Below are positions 31,051 to 43,255 of a stretch of 64,000 bases of DNA, piece by piece. Both the position numbers and the translations under genes were made by a program. The first letter of the stretch is position 1. Each line of letters starts with the position of its first letter. The notes beneath the pieces are model-generated. The model had not been told where the DNA came from, searched no databases, and worked only from the letters and a program-made list of their open reading frames with translations. The stretch spans positions 61,302,484 to 61,366,483 of the forward strand of contig CM066313.1 of NCBI GenBank assembly GCA_033807775.1, read 5' to 3'. Source of the stretch: Saussurea involucrata (Eukaryota > Streptophyta > Magnoliopsida > Asterales > Asteraceae).

Positions 31051-32643
31051 TTATTCAGTAGCTTCTGTGGTTGTTTTCCTTGTTGTATCATCTTCTGTTG
31101 GCTCCCCCTCGGCATTTGCATCTGTAAGATTTACAGATGAAGATGAATTATTTAAGGGACCAGTTAGAGAGATACCTATTTCATTCTGGCTTGCAGAAGG
31201 TGATTCTCCAGAGGCTCTGATGGCTCCAGCAGAGGGATCAATGTCGTCATGGAACATCTCTTGAAATAGAATATTTAAGTCTTCTTCTCGTGTTTTTGAG
31301 ATGCCAGAGGATTCCCCTTTTAGACCGAGTTCTGAACTGATTTGTTCAGAAGTCTTTTGGAAGGTGTCGTCAAAAGAAACATTTATGCTTTCTACAATCG
31401 TTCGAGACCGCAGAAGATAAACTCTGTAGGCCTTGGAAGTTGTAGAGTATCCTATGAACTTGCCCTCATCTGCCTTTACTTCAAACTTTCCTCTTGCTTC
31501 TCTATCATTTAAGACGAAGCACTTGCATCCAAATACATGGAAGAACTTGATGTTTGGTCGTCTTTTGTTGATCAAATGATATGGTGTTTTGATGTGTCTC
31601 TTTACGATGGTTGATCGATTTTAGGTATAGCAAGCGGTTGATACTGCTTCTGCCTAAAATGTCATTGGTAATCCACATGCGGTTAGCATAGTTTTGGAGG
31701 CCTCCACAAGCGTGCGATTCTTTCGTTCGACCACGCCATTCTGTTGTGGGGAGCGTGCAGCAGAGAAGTTCTGTGAAGTTCCTTCTTCTGTAAGATAGGC
31801 TTCAAAGACAGAGTTTTTGAATTCTGTGCCATTGTCGCTTCTTAGTTTCTGAATCCTGCACTCATACAAAACTTGGACTATTTTCATTAAATTTATCAGA
31901 ATGTTTGGAACATCTGATTTCTTTCTGACAAATTCAACCCATGTAAATCTTGAGAATTAATCGATCAAAACAAGCAGATATTTCTTTCCACCTAGACTCT
32001 GTGTAGATGTTGGACCGCAGAGGTCAACATGTAGCATGTACAGAGGTCTAGGGCAAGATACGTCAGTTTTGCCTTTATGGGAAGCTCTTTTGAGTTTTCC
32101 CATTTCGCAGGCAGAGCAAAGATGATCTTTATTGAATTTAACGTTTGGTAGACCTTTGACTATATCAAGTTTTACAAGTTTATCAAGAGTATGAAAGATT
32201 AAATGGCAGAACCTGTTTTGCCATAACCAGGCTTCTTCACTTTTGCATGCAACAAGGCAGATTTTGTCTGTCTTGTTCTTTGCATTGAAGTTCATGAGAT
32301 ATAGATCTCCTCTTCTTTCGGCTCGCAGAAGTTCAAGTCCTGTGTCCTCGCTCTGTAGAGAGCAAAAGGTTCTTTTGAACATTACGTCGAATCCCGTATC
32401 GCAGAGTTGACTAACACTTAGAAGATTATGTTTAAGGCCATCAACATATGCAACTTTGCATACGGTTATATTTTCCTTCTTTATGACTCCGTAGCCTTTG
32501 ATGTACCCCTTTTTATTGTCTCCAAAGGTCACAGATCCACCATCGTTCTTTTCTTTGTATGTGCATAAAAGACCTCTATTGCCAGTCATGTGCCTTGAGC
32601 ATCCGGAGTCTAGATACCAGATTGGCACATACTGCTTCTGCAA
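31051..32643 (-). pseudogene. SV2 protease and integrase
   Basis: Protease IWYLDSGCSRHMTG opens the frame at about 32620, then the finger (LWQNRFCHLIFH, LCSACEMGKL), the core start HVDLCGPTST, a stop at 31957 within the usual D-FSRFTWVEF, then KLRSDNGTEF and SPQQNGVVERKNRT (31887-31654) and the FFHVFGCKCFV block (31575-31051). At least three stops interrupt it. The unspliced protease frame is out of phase with the gag tail. Confidence 0.82.
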
Positions 32644-32648
32644 GACAA

Positions 32649-34512
32649 TTAGAGAGTTTTAGGTACCCATATCCACATGGGTCCAGTTTTGTCAGGGGTC
32701 TTCAAGTTTGCCTTAGCATTCTTGGTCTTTGTTTTAGCTTCTGTTGAAGAAACATTTTGTTTTTTCTTTCCCTTGGATTTATCATTTTCTTTGGGTACAA
32801 TAAGATGACAGTGTGGACTTTTAAAGTGTTGGTTTAATTTAAACATAAGATCAAAGCAATGACAGTATTGAATGTGTGAAGAGATTTGCTTGAACTTTTC
32901 ATTAAATACATTAAATGGGGGCACAGAGGCGTTACAATTTATCCTAACATTAGACTTTCTGTTACAAGAGGGGTTATGTAGGCTAGATCGTTGTTTGCAA
33001 AATCCTTTGTTGAGTGCGGCCTTCTGTGTTCCCCTTCTGTGGTGAACTTCTGTAGATTTGACTGTCACAGAAGAAAAAGATTTGTTAATTTTAGTCCATT
33101 TATCCTTCTGTTGCCATGTTAGTTTTTCTTTAACAGGTTTTAAGGGTTTTAAAATCTTTGAACTTGTTGGAATTTGAGTGGACATTAACTTCTGTTGTTT
33201 GAAATTTTCAAGCTCAAGAGAGGTTTTGGCTTGTATGCACATATTTAAAAAGTCTGGGCAGATAGGAATTCCAGTGATTTTCTCCTTGGGAGAAATAGTT
33301 CTGTTAAAAACATCAGAGGTTTTTTTAATAACCTCTGTGTCACTAGGTCCTATCTCTGGCTTAGAGTCAGTCTCTGATTCGTCAGAGGATGAATCGTCCT
33401 CATATACAGAGGTTGATTCACTCATTTCTCTTTCGATAGAGGTTGGACTTTCAGAACATGTGCCATACTCACTTTCTTCCTTTTCTAAGGAACTATCTTT
33501 TAAGTTAACAGGAGTATCTGTTAATTTTTTCTTCAGAGAGATCTTGATCGCTGGAAGATGTAGAGAGGTTTTCTTTAGAGATTTTTCTTCTGTAATTTTT
33601 GGCTTGAGCTCAGATGCCTCTGCTGATAATTTCTTTTCAGAATTCATCATGCAGACAAATGCAACTTGAGTTTGAGTCTCGGGTTTACCAAACTTGAATA
33701 TTCCTATCTGATCTTGAGTTTTCAGATACCTCTTAGGTTTGGATTCTCTTTTGACAGAGATTGAAGGTGACAAATATGTGTTTTCAAACCACACATTTGT
33801 CATCTTCAGAGGTTTCCTCTTGTGAGGTTCCCCAGAGACTTTTTGCCTTTTACTTACAGAGAGAAGATTTGGAAATCCAGGTTTTCTTGTATCTCCTATA
33901 TGAAATAGAGAGGACAGAGACTTGTTTCTTTTGGTTCCGGTATAAGGATCTATATCACAGTAGCCAATTCCCCGTCTCCCTATTTGTGTGTTTATTTTTT
34001 GGTACACCTTCTGAGCATCTTGAAATTTTTTTAATTTGAAGATATCTTCTGAGTAAATCTTGACAGAGGTCTTCTCTTTCCTTTTGAAAATAATTTTTAA
34101 GAGCTAGGATGTTCATTCTGTCGCACTCAACGTCCATTAGGTCTTTAGACTTTGTTTTCAAGGAAGAATTAAGTTCAGAAATCTTTTCTTTTAAAGGATT
34201 TATCTTTTTGTTCCAGTCCATTTCAATTTCTTCTTTTTCTTTAAAGATTTTAGTTTTTTCTTGAGTGAGAAGTCTAGCTTCTCTCTCATAGAAGGTGAGC
34301 TTTTTCTGAATATCTTCACAAGTCTTTTTCATTTCAGTGTATTCAATGTTAAGTTTAATCAAGTCATCTTCTGCAGTATTAGAGTTAGAGGTAGAAGTGG
34401 ATACCTCACTGTCGGAGTCAGAGCTGACTTCTGCCATGCCACAGAATAGAGCATTCTTTGTTTCGCCTTCGTCAGAGGATGTGTCAGACTCCCAGATTTC
34501 TTTGTTCACCAT
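32649..34512 (-). pseudogene. SV2 gag, C-terminal coiled-coil and basic region
   Basis: 34512-33955 is an acidic start followed by a long coiled coil (YEREARLLTQEKTKIFKEKE). 34007-32649 continues in another frame with Lys/Ser-rich sequence, a Cys/His cluster (HIQYCHCFDLMFKLNQHF) and the terminal GPMWIWVPKTL-stop. It matches the long gag of SV1. A frameshift joins the two at about 33980. Confidence 0.75.
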
Positions 34513-34697
34513 TAGTGACTTTTGAGCATAGTATCCAGCCTTCTTTTTGTAGAAAGCTGCATCCCTCTGAGGCCGATTTGACCTACTCCTGCATTCGTTG
34601 GCGAAGTGACCTGGCTTTCCACAGTTGTAGCATCCTTGGTTTGTGTGGAGTTTCCAGCTCTGTCGTCTGACCTCTGTCGGTCACCACTTCTTTCTGT

Positions 34698-35801
34698 TCA
34701 GCATTCTTTTGCGTAGTGGCCTGGCTTACCACATTTGTAACACTCTTGAATTTGTGGAGTGTCGCCAGCTTTGTCTTCCGTCCTCTGTCGGTCATTTCCT
34801 CTGTCATTTCTGTCACTGGACCTCTGTCGGTCACCACTTCTGTCGTTTGACCCTTCTCTTTCTTGATTCTCTTTTTCATATCGTTCATTACCAGATTTCT
34901 TCTGGTATCCTCTGCTGAATTCCTTAGTCAAGAGCGCTAAAGATTTAGCTATAGAGGCCAGGGTCGTTTCTTCTTCTGCTGCTACCTCTTCTTCTTCACT
35001 TTCTACCGTCATTATTTTCTTCTTCTTCTCCTTTCTTTCCTCTTTCTTTGGTTTCTCTTTAACCTCTGTAGTCTTTCCAACCAATGCAAGAGGTGCAATG
35101 ATCTGGGCTTTTGTTTGTGCTACCTGAGGCTCTTGTGCTGCTAATGTTCCATAGAGGTCTGATAGGGTCCAGGAATCTAAGTCTTGATTTGTTTGCAGAG
35201 ACATATATAACTGAAGCCATTCTTCATTTAGGGACTTCAGGAACATAACGTTGTTTTCTTCAGAGGTTCTGTGGATGCCGAACTTCTTGCACTTGTTTAT
35301 TAGAGAGTTGAACCTATCATACGTAGTTTGCAGAGATTCGGTTGGCAGAGCTTTAAAGGCATAGTATTCATTTATGTATTGAGCTCTGCGGTTCTTTTGG
35401 GTTTTGACTCCTCCTTCTAGTTGTTTTTCTAGTTCTTTCCATAGATCATGTGCAGATTCACATGCATCCATGGACTGGAAAAGGTCATTTGGGATGGCCA
35501 TGATCAGAATTCTCTTAGTTTTCTGAGCAACTTTGTATTTAGCCCAATCAGAATCAGACCAATTTTCTTGGGTCTTTTGTTTCGTGTGTTCTGGAATTTC
35601 AGGTGTGTCGTCTGTGCTATGAACACGAGGTACACTTATCATGGGAATGAAAGGAGGGTTACGTATATAATAAACGAATTCTTTGTCAGTACCCTCAAAA
35701 AAGTGAATCATTCGAATCTTCCATTGAGGGTATTCTTCTCTAAGAAGGGTGGGAGGTTTGGTTAAAGAACCAGCAGAGAGGAAGTTGTTTGTATTTGTCA
35801 T
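34698..35801 (-). CDS. SV2 gag, capsid and first zinc knuckle, 367 aa
   Basis: ATG 35801 (MTNTNNFLSAG), YPQWKIRMIHFF capsid motif at about residue 25, helical capsid to about residue 230, a Lys/Glu segment, then an Arg/Asp-rich run (SGDRQRSSDRNDRGNDRQR) encoded by CTCTGT-bearing repeats. The final zinc knuckle is CYKCGKPGHYAKEC. The frame stops right after the knuckle; an overlapping frame (about 34690-34560) has a second knuckle CYNCGKPGHFANEC. It would package element RNA. Confidence 0.8.
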   Translation of the reverse strand: MTNTNNFLSAGSLTKPPTLLREEYPQWKIRMIHFFEGTDKEFVYYIRNPPFIPMISVPRVHSTDDTPEIPEHTKQKTQENWSDSDWAKYKVAQKTKRILIMAIPNDLFQSMDACESAHDLWKELEKQLEGGVKTQKNRRAQYINEYYAFKALPTESLQTTYDRFNSLINKCKKFGIHRTSEENNVMFLKSLNEEWLQLYMSLQTNQDLDSWTLSDLYGTLAAQEPQVAQTKAQIIAPLALVGKTTEVKEKPKKEERKEKKKKIMTVESEEEEVAAEEETTLASIAKSLALLTKEFSRGYQKKSGNERYEKENQEREGSNDRSGDRQRSSDRNDRGNDRQRTEDKAGDTPQIQECYKCGKPGHYAKEC

Positions 35802-36089
35802 TTTTAGAGAGATAAATTATCCAGAAAAAGGGTTTTAACAGCAGATTTTTCAGAGAATGAAGTGGATGCTTCGTATGAAGTTTTTAAGCTTAAAAGCTTT
35901 AAGCTGAGTACTAAAATGGTGTTTTTAACCAGAATAACAGATTCTATAAGTTTACCAAAGTTCGAATGAATCGAAGATGGCAGAAAAACAGAAACTGTTT
36001 GAATAAAATGAAGAATAGGTTAAAAATCCAGGTTTCTACCAAAGATCATAGTTTTAGAGTGGATCCCTTGATATTAAAAATCAAGGTAG

Positions 36090-36101
36090 GCTCTGATACC
36101 A
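36090..36101 (-). promoter_or_regulatory. SV2 primer-binding site (tRNA-iMet)
   Basis: Minus-strand TGGTATCAGAGC, two bases inside the LTR. The 290-bp leader to gag (35802-36089) holds no ORF that I can support. Confidence 0.93.
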
Positions 36102-36103
36102 AT

Positions 36104-36871
36104 TGTTGGTTCCTTTTTGCTAAAAACAATGATTTTAACTTTCAGTTAGTTCAGATTGTATGGTGCGGAAGCGTATTTAAGAACTGAAAGATAATGTAAG
36201 GTAGAAGATCACACAATATCAAATAAAGCAAAGAGTAAATAACATATGTTTCTCAAAGATTACTGTATTTGATATATAATAAGAACACCAAGAACTTTAA
36301 AGGATTAACAAGAAATCTGCAGTTTAATGGTGTGTGTGTTGTGTAAAAACTTAATACAAGAGTTCACATGAACCTTCTATTTATACAACTCCTAAAGGGG
36401 ACAATAAGGACTGAAGGTACAAGACACTGTTCTGGAACAGTAGCAGGAAGGTACAAGACACAGTTCTGGAACAGTTGTAGATGCAACGTTCATTAAATGC
36501 TCCGTATTCAGCTTTAGGCAGAAACCTATTAGATTTTGACACGTGGAATTGTCAGGTCACGCCTTTGTACGATTTATCTTTAGAACCTTCGAATGGTAGG
36601 TATTGTAAGAAGCATGTCCGTCCATGTTAAGAACTTTTGCGTAGATCTCCTTTTTCCCACAGAAGCTCTGTCATGTATGACAGAGGCTCTGTGGCCTTGT
36701 CCGCATAGAAGAGTCGTTTCTTCACTTCGGTCTTCCTGATTAACCCGGCAGAGCCTCTGTCGAAGACTTCTGTCTTCTCGGTTACTCGGCTACTCGACAG
36801 AGCCTCTGTGGGTTACTTCTGTACTTAGACTATTTTCACTACTTTTACAAACAGAAAGATTGGAGCTAACA
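36104..36871 (-). repeat. SV2 5' LTR, 768 bp
   Basis: Ends TGTTGGTTCC (36104) and GAGCTAACA (36871). A minus-strand TATA box (GTATAAATAGAAG) lies near 36380-36392. Palindromes of the ACAGAGGCTCTGT type start at 36659 and 36680 (21 bp apart), 36749 and 36798. The first two form a 17-bp-arm hairpin with two mismatches (36658-36693). Confidence 0.85.
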
Positions 36872-37051
36872 AACATGATTTTCACTAGTTTTAAACTTCT
36901 TTAAAACTAGAAAACCCACTTTTTACAATTCTTTCCTAAAAAAAGAAACTGTAAAACCCTAAAATCCTCAAAAAACCCTTGTTTTGGAAAACACTTCCAT
37001 TTTAAGAAAGATTTCTTCATTGTTCCTCTACTTTTGTGATTATACACAGAA

Positions 37052-40000
37052 ATGGAATCCTCAAACGTCACTGCTACCACCGCTACCACTACTGCCCCCC
37101 CTGCACCTGCAGTGATGATGAAAGCTGATGTTGTCAAGGTCGAGTTGAACCAAATCGTTCTTGCATCAAACAATCCCTATGCCATGCTGGATTTTCCCAA
37201 AAAGAAGCCAGCACCCCACCTTACCGATGTTGTTAATTTCATCAGGACCTTCCCGCTTTCTACAACGATGACTATCACACCTCCTGCTCAGAGAAACCTC
37301 CTCCAACAGTTTTGGTACACTGCTCACCGTACCACTGCTGTCGGATTTCAGACCGAACTGGGTTAGGGAGCGATATCCCCTGCAGCTATTCGCCAAGCTC
37401 TGAATCTCCCTTGTGGATCCAAATCTAGACCATTCGTCTCTCTCACTGACCTTGACACCCCTGAGGGTGAGGCTAAACTAATCGCGTTCTTAGACAAGAT
37501 GAAGTACCTCTAGGACAAAACCCGCAACGGTGAGGACAACAAAAAGTCCACTAAGGTTCTCAAGAACAAGATGTCATCCGAACTAAACTTCATCTTTGCA
37601 CATGTGATCAGCTGCATGACCGCAAAGACTGGCTATACTCGTCAGACCAGTAAAACTCAAGTTGCCCTTGCCTACACACTACTGAAGGGTATGCATGTTG
37701 ATTATGCCCGCATTTTTTTCGAAATCTTGATGGAAAGGGTCGAGAAACCTAAACGCTCAACCACTGTTCCTTATCCCCGCTTCATTTCAGCCATCTTTCA
37801 AATGGCTCTGGGCAGCCACTACCCAAAGAAGGGAGACTACAAGCTCACCCAGGTTGGCCCCAAGGTACTCGACTTCAAAACCATCACCGGCGAGGTAAGT
37901 CTCTCATTCCTTCTCTCTCTTCATCACACTTCTTCTTCTTCCGTAGCTATCCCTACAGCGGTAGAACCCCCCGCTGTGACCCAGGCTGCAACCACCACCT
38001 CTCTAAAAAAGAGGAAACCCTCCACCACCCCACTTGGCTCCCATAAGACCAAGAAGATCTCAAAGGAGAACCCTCAGCCTTCCTAGGCTCAAGACTCCAT
38101 GTTGTCCTCTTCACAGGCAATGCTGGATGGTTTCGTGGTCCACTCTGCCACATCTGCTACAACTACCCCTTCCACAACTGTTCAAGAGACTACAATCTCT
38201 GAAACCTTCTTGGATGAGAACCCAACATCCTCAGCGCCTCAAAGCGCTGCGGAGGTCCTTTCCAACGTCACCTGCGCTGAACTGACACCAACCCCCATCT
38301 CAGCCATTCCTTATCTTCCTTTCGTATTTCCCACTTTCAACACCGCTCAGATGGTTCCACCCTATTCTCTGACGAACACCAGCGCTGCAAATGCTACATA
38401 GCTTTATTCAGCAGAATGCTATAGGACCTGTAAGATCTACAACAACAATTTCTTATTCGTTCCTTAGAGGACGACATGGAACATTGGGGAGGAACTCGCG
38501 ACTTCAGTACCTTCTCCAACCCAAATCCTACAGGTACCCAAACACCATCCCTAACCATATCTGAAAACCCAACTTCTGGGCTTTCATTTGCTCACAAGTT
38601 CTTTTCTTTTATAGGTCCTAATCTAGGGACTATCAGCACGTCCCTCCAGGACTATCAACACGTCCCTCCAGAAATATCTCCAACAACACCTCGGCGATCA
38701 CTAGTGCCGGGAAACACTAAAGAGTGTTTCCTCCTCCCTTTCGGATAAGGCGACCTCAACTGACATTTCCTCACTGAAAGGGGGAGTGACATCACTGGAA
38801 ACCAACGTCACCACCACCATCAACACCCTTCAGACCTCCGTCTATGATCTCTCCAACAATTTCTCCAGCCTCAGTAGCGAGGTTGGAACGCTGAAGGACG
38901 ATCTTTCAGGTCTCAAAGCTAAGGCGAACAGCCTCACTCAACAGGTCTCTACAAACAATGACCTGCTCACCAAGATCCTAGAGCGGATGGATGCTCCGAC
39001 GGTCCCTGTCTCCCACTTCTCTCAGAAAGATCGCCAACTTCTGGGGATGACAGCGGACTTTGTCATCCTGGCCACATCCCGCATCCCTAACCTAGAAACC
39101 AGGTTAGAGACTATGGAGGTGTTAACGGCCTCAGCTTTAGGGCACCATGGCCAAGAAGACAGGGGTCCTGAAGTCGCTGTTGCTGCTGTTACCAATGCTC
39201 CCTCCCCCCATTCAGTGGAAGAGGGGGAGAATATTGCTGCTGAAGGCTTCCCCATGAATGTTGAGGGGGAGCAATATAAAAATGAAGATAACTCTGACCC
39301 TCAGGAATTTGATCATCCTGAGGGAACCGCTGAAGAACCCTCTCCTTCTGAGAGGGAGCAACGCGACGACCCTTCCTCTCTTCTATCTGAAAATTTTGAA
39401 ATCCCTTCTGATGAAGAAGAAAAAGAGGAATAGGAAGAAGCGTTAGAAATAGCTGACGAGGAACCTGCAGCCCATCCTTCTCTAAAGGATGATAAAGATA
39501 AAGATGATGATGCCCCTTTCTGGTTTGAGCAATGTTCAATAAAGGCCCCTGCTCTAAAGGGTGTCTCCATCAACGAACCAGGGGAGGGGACCGCTGCAAA
39601 GTATCCTTTCAAGAAGACGCAGCAAGGCAAAAACAAGGGCCTCGCTGATGACAACTTGGCTATCCTCCTAAAGAAGCCAACTTGTCAGTCCTCTCCCCTG
39701 CTTAAGGCTACAACTAAAGTACCTCCACCAACACCACTGCAAATAATCCCATCGCTCAACGCTGATGACCAAATAATCCCAGTCCGTGTTCTAGATGAGA
39801 CTGAAGTGCAAGCTGAACAAGAAGAAAAACTTCTTTCCCACCCAAAAAGAGCTTCTCTGATTCTTCAAAGGTCAGATGAAGATGAACGAAGAAGGAAAGC
39901 AGCGATGATCCAAAAGATCGAAAGCTAGCGACTCATCCCTGCTCACCTCAACTGCCTGACTCCTAGGGAAATCGTTGAAGCTCTTAAAGCAGAGAAGATC

Positions 40001-40848
40001 CTCGCTGAACAATAGTAGGCTGAGCTCACTGATAAATCCCTTGCCCTTGAACTTATCAACGTTCAGAAAAGGATCCTCAGCTAAAGAAATTTCCTCTCAA
40101 AGTCCAGCAACAACTGCTTTAAGATGCTGGTAAGAAGAAAGAAGAGAAAAGGAAGGTCAGCGACAACACCCTTGCCTGGTGCAAGAAGAAACTCCACTTC
40201 AGGTTGTTACCAGCAAGAATAAACATGGAAAACGGAGTGTCGAGAAGCTATTATGTCTCAGAGTTGGAGAAACTTGGGCTTAACAAATGGTTGGAAATTT
40301 GGGTTGCAAATCAATGATCTCGATCAAGCTACAAGCCTTGTGTTGAAAACGCTATTAACAAGATAATCGACCAAGTCTCTTCAGTTGTTGATCTGCCCAT
40401 TCCTCCAGTCTCCCAACAAAAACGAAGCGCTCTAAAGAAAAAGGCTCTGCCATCTTCAGGCCCTGCTATATGGAACGAGACGGGTGTTTACTTCTCTCGT
40501 GAAGCTGTACTCGATCCAGATGCTGATCTTTCAGGCCTCGACATCTCACTACCACCTGCTGAAGAATTCGTAGCCGGAAAGGTAGTCAGTGAACCTTATG
40601 GCATATTCTTTCTTGACTACTATGGGTTTAAGTGCTCCCAACGCTTATCTGAGTTACCCATCGCTGCTATCAAACAACTCAGAGTCCTATTGTACTGGTG
40701 TGATCGATCCTTCCTTGGAAAGTTCATAAAACCCCATATCTACCATGAAGCCAACCGAAAACGGGAACATGGAATAAAAGTCCCTGATTGGATGATTCCT
40801 AAGACTGACACCCTTGATGAACTTCTCTTCAAAGAAGAACCTGAATAG
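37052..40848 (+). pseudogene. S3 env-like 3' ORF with repeated TAG stops
   Basis: ATG 37052 (MESSNVTAT) opens a frame carrying the conserved domain (VVNFIRTFPLSTTMTITPPA, LLQQFWYTAH, ALNLPCGSK, ELNFIFAHVISCMTAKTG, VDYARIFFEIL), a Ser/Thr/Pro linker, a coiled coil (38786-39150) and an acidic tail. In the main frame the stops at 37364, 37511, 38084, 38399, 39431, 39926, 40013 and 40016 are all TAG, most in contexts where Gln fits (EQ-TAG-TAG-AEL). One TAA is at 40082. A frame change spans 38402-38785, and the last part (ending LLFKEEPE, stop 40846) is in another frame. It is homologous to the SV1, SV2 and E0 proteins. Confidence 0.75.
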
Positions 40849-41115
40849 CTGATCACCTTGTATTCTTCTATTTTATCAGCTTGTATCTTTTTTTACTTGT
40901 AATTAAATTCATTGTACTTATAATTTTTCCACTTCCCTTGTAATATTGTTTACGAAGTTAATGAGAAATTTCAATGAAGTACTTTACCCCATCAGTACAA
41001 GAAAAGATCCCTGAAAACAGTAAATGGGACACGTATTTATGAGACCTTTTTATCCTTATGTTTTTAACTTAGCAATTTTCCTTTATTGCTTTGTCATCAT
41101 CAAATAGGGGGAGAT
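40849..41115 (+). other. S3 3' untranslated spacer with polypurine tract
   Basis: AT-rich and non-coding. It ends in the plus-strand PPT TAGGGGGAGAT (41105-41115), which abuts the LTR. Confidence 0.8.
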
Positions 41116-41393
41116 TGTTGCTCCAAACCCTTCAGTGATCTGATAATGACCCTGAGAATTACTTAGTGAAAATTGTAAGTAAACAATATGTATTAATGTT
41201 TTGCCATCTATGAAAAATATACTAAGTCTGTTTAGTATCGCTGATGGGAACATGCACTTTAAATTTATGCTTCAGCGATACATGTACATCAGTGAGCCCT
41301 GAGACTGTTCAGTATCACTGATGATCGTTGAAAGCTTTATTTATAAATGTGTGCTTAGGATCCCTGAAGACAAGATTCGTGACAACTGAGTTC
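41116..41393 (+). repeat. S3 3' LTR, left segment (278 bp)
   Basis: Starts TGTTGCTCC after the PPT and is cut by G3 at 41393. The last five bases, agttc, are the G3 target-site copy. It contains partial TCAGCGATA / TATCGCTGA and TCAGTATCACTGA palindromes. Confidence 0.85.
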
Positions 41394-42794
41394 TGTTAAT
41401 GCCAAAAATCGCACCAAAAGGACAACTTAAGGTCGATGTGGACTTAACAACTAAAGAAAGGAACCTCTCGACAAAGCGTGCGACGAAGATAAAAATAAAC
41501 GAGACAAGGGATTTGATGACGCAGGAAAAACCTCAAACGAGGAAAAAACATGCGGACGACAGTGGGTGTCGTCGCTGCACTATGGTCGCCAATCAGGGGC
41601 GATGTCCTTGGTACTGGCGTCGGTCGTACGATGATTACAATACAAATGAAGGAAATGCTTCGAAATGTAAAGTACAAGTGTTTAAATGTAAAAACAGGTG
41701 TTTGTTGTGTGAATACAAAGTGTCATCAACTGTTGATCGAGGGCTGTTGTCGTGCGTCGAGAGCGATACTTGAGCTTTCCTTCGGGTGTTCTTGAGTTCG
41801 CTGTAAGGTTCTGGCTTTCAGTATTTGATCTCCAGAGTTTGAATGTTCTTTGCTATGTGTTCGAATGATTTTCTCTGCTGTTTAGCGATGTTTTCTGATA
41901 TCTCTCCGATCTTCGCTCCTCCCCCACAAAGTGAAGCTGCCATCTTCATATTTATAGTCTTTACGGCTTTAAATATGCTTTAATGTTTGGTCTTGTAACC
42001 ACTGGGGAGCTTTAATGTCATTGATGAGCGGTTTTCGTAACCACTGTCGGGTCATTAATGCTCTTGATGACTCGTCCATTATTGGTCATTGTCCATTAAT
42101 GACGTTGACTCCTGCATTAAACACTTTAACAAACATAACAGTTATATTATGTGTTAGCTCGATTGAGGTCGCATGGTCTTTATGCGACTGTCGTGCGGAG
42201 CAGGCGACGTCGAGGTCGAGTGTCGCGATGAACTCTCGACTTACCTTTCGGGAGGGACAACGGATGTTTTCTGGGTCTTTGTCGGGACCTTATCTTAAGA
42301 TATGGTTCATAACGAGTGTCTTACCTTTTCTGTTCGTGGTCAAGACCTTCATTAAAAAGGATGTTTCACTGTTAACGGTTAGTATAATCGTACGACCGTC
42401 TTAAGTCTCGGATGTGGGTCTTATAGAACATACGATTATTGCCAAGATATAAGACCATTTGGTCGTAGGACCAGGATGTCAGGACGATGTTGCCCTAGGA
42501 CCAGAGCGATATAACACTGATGATAGGAGACTGTCGACGTGAGTCATAACTGGCAACACAAGTCTAGTGACGTGTGACTGGCGATGTGCGACGTGCGACA
42601 CGTGATGTGCGATCGCTAGATGTAAGATGACTACTGACCCAATAAGTCAACTATAGTGGTTATTTAACGTATGTGGGGGATATGATAATAATGGGTATTA
42701 TCCTTGTCGGTCGGGAGCAGGGTAATCAATGTCCATGGGTCATGTCGAGGGGATTTCCTCAGGTCGGTCGAGGGTGTGATTTTTTACCCAAACA
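41394..42794 (-). repeat. G3 3' LTR (1401 bp)
   Basis: TGTTAATGCC to ACCCAAACA. It shows the empty C5 site: AAATATGCTTTAATG at about 41965 is uninterrupted. A minus-strand TATA box (CTATAAATATG) lies near 41948-41958. The PPT (minus GGGGGGCTAAC) lies at 42795-42806. Several ORFs above 60 codons on both strands are chance frames, also present in the other copy. Confidence 0.93.
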
Positions 42795-42940
42795 GTTAGC
42801 CCCCCGAGATCTGAATTTCAAAGCCATTGGAATTTCAGATCTCGCACTAAAGTAAAATGCGTTGCTACAGAGACGTGTTATTTTCGCTAAGATCATCAGA
42901 TGAAAACTGACTTGGTAAGCCAGAGAAGGCGACGCAAGTT

Positions 42941-43255
42941 GTGATTGCCCTTCGAGGCCGGGAAAGGAGAAAGAATGCCCCAACAGCTGGGTCGGGAATC
43001 TTGAAGAAGACAAGAACGGTAGTCCTGAAGGAACCGTTTTCGCGGGCTGATGTTTCGTCGAGAGTTGTTACGCCTAAAGAGGCGATGGCGTCATCCAGCC
43101 GTTCTGGTGCGATGGATGCGACACCAGCAAGTTTGGCGCTTCCTGCGATAGTGACGAAGCCAGTGTCTAAGGTGTTGTCCCCAGCGTCTGCCGAAAAGGG
43201 GGACGGGTCATCGGCCGACGGTGTCCTAGACGGGACGACGTTGTTGGTGTCCTAG
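42941..43255 (+). pseudogene. G3 remnant of the Tat antisense ORF
   Basis: The 104-residue frame (Ser/Ala/Pro-rich, with ASSSRSGAMDATPASLALPA) resembles the linker of the antisense gene of G4 at 59,700-59,950 (ATTAEKAKTPPGVINATPVS). It lies in the same place, between the 3' LTR and pol, on the strand opposite to pol. The DNA-domain and coiled-coil exons are deleted. Confidence 0.55.

Larger units (their letters stand above)
26744..36871 (-). mobile_element. SV2: decayed Sirevirus-type copia element lacking its 3' LTR
   Basis: The 5' LTR is 36104-36871 and the PBS 36090-36101. Gag, protease, integrase, RT, RNase H and an env-like 3' ORF follow leftwards on the minus strand. No matching 3' LTR was found to the left, and the 3' ORF stops after its first domain. 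The element is therefore truncated, and the left limit given is approximate. Many stops break pol. Confidence 0.85.

Noticed and set aside
24640..41393. C4 and S3 as two halves of one element split by SV2
   Set aside because: The C4 LTR (TGTTAGAGC, 266 bp) and the S3 LTR (TGTTGCTCC, 918 bp) are unrelated, so they belong to different elements.
41399..42404. Several 77-129 codon ORFs in the G3 LTRs
   Set aside because: They are duplicated between the two LTRs with frame-changing differences, overlap on both strands and show no known motif.
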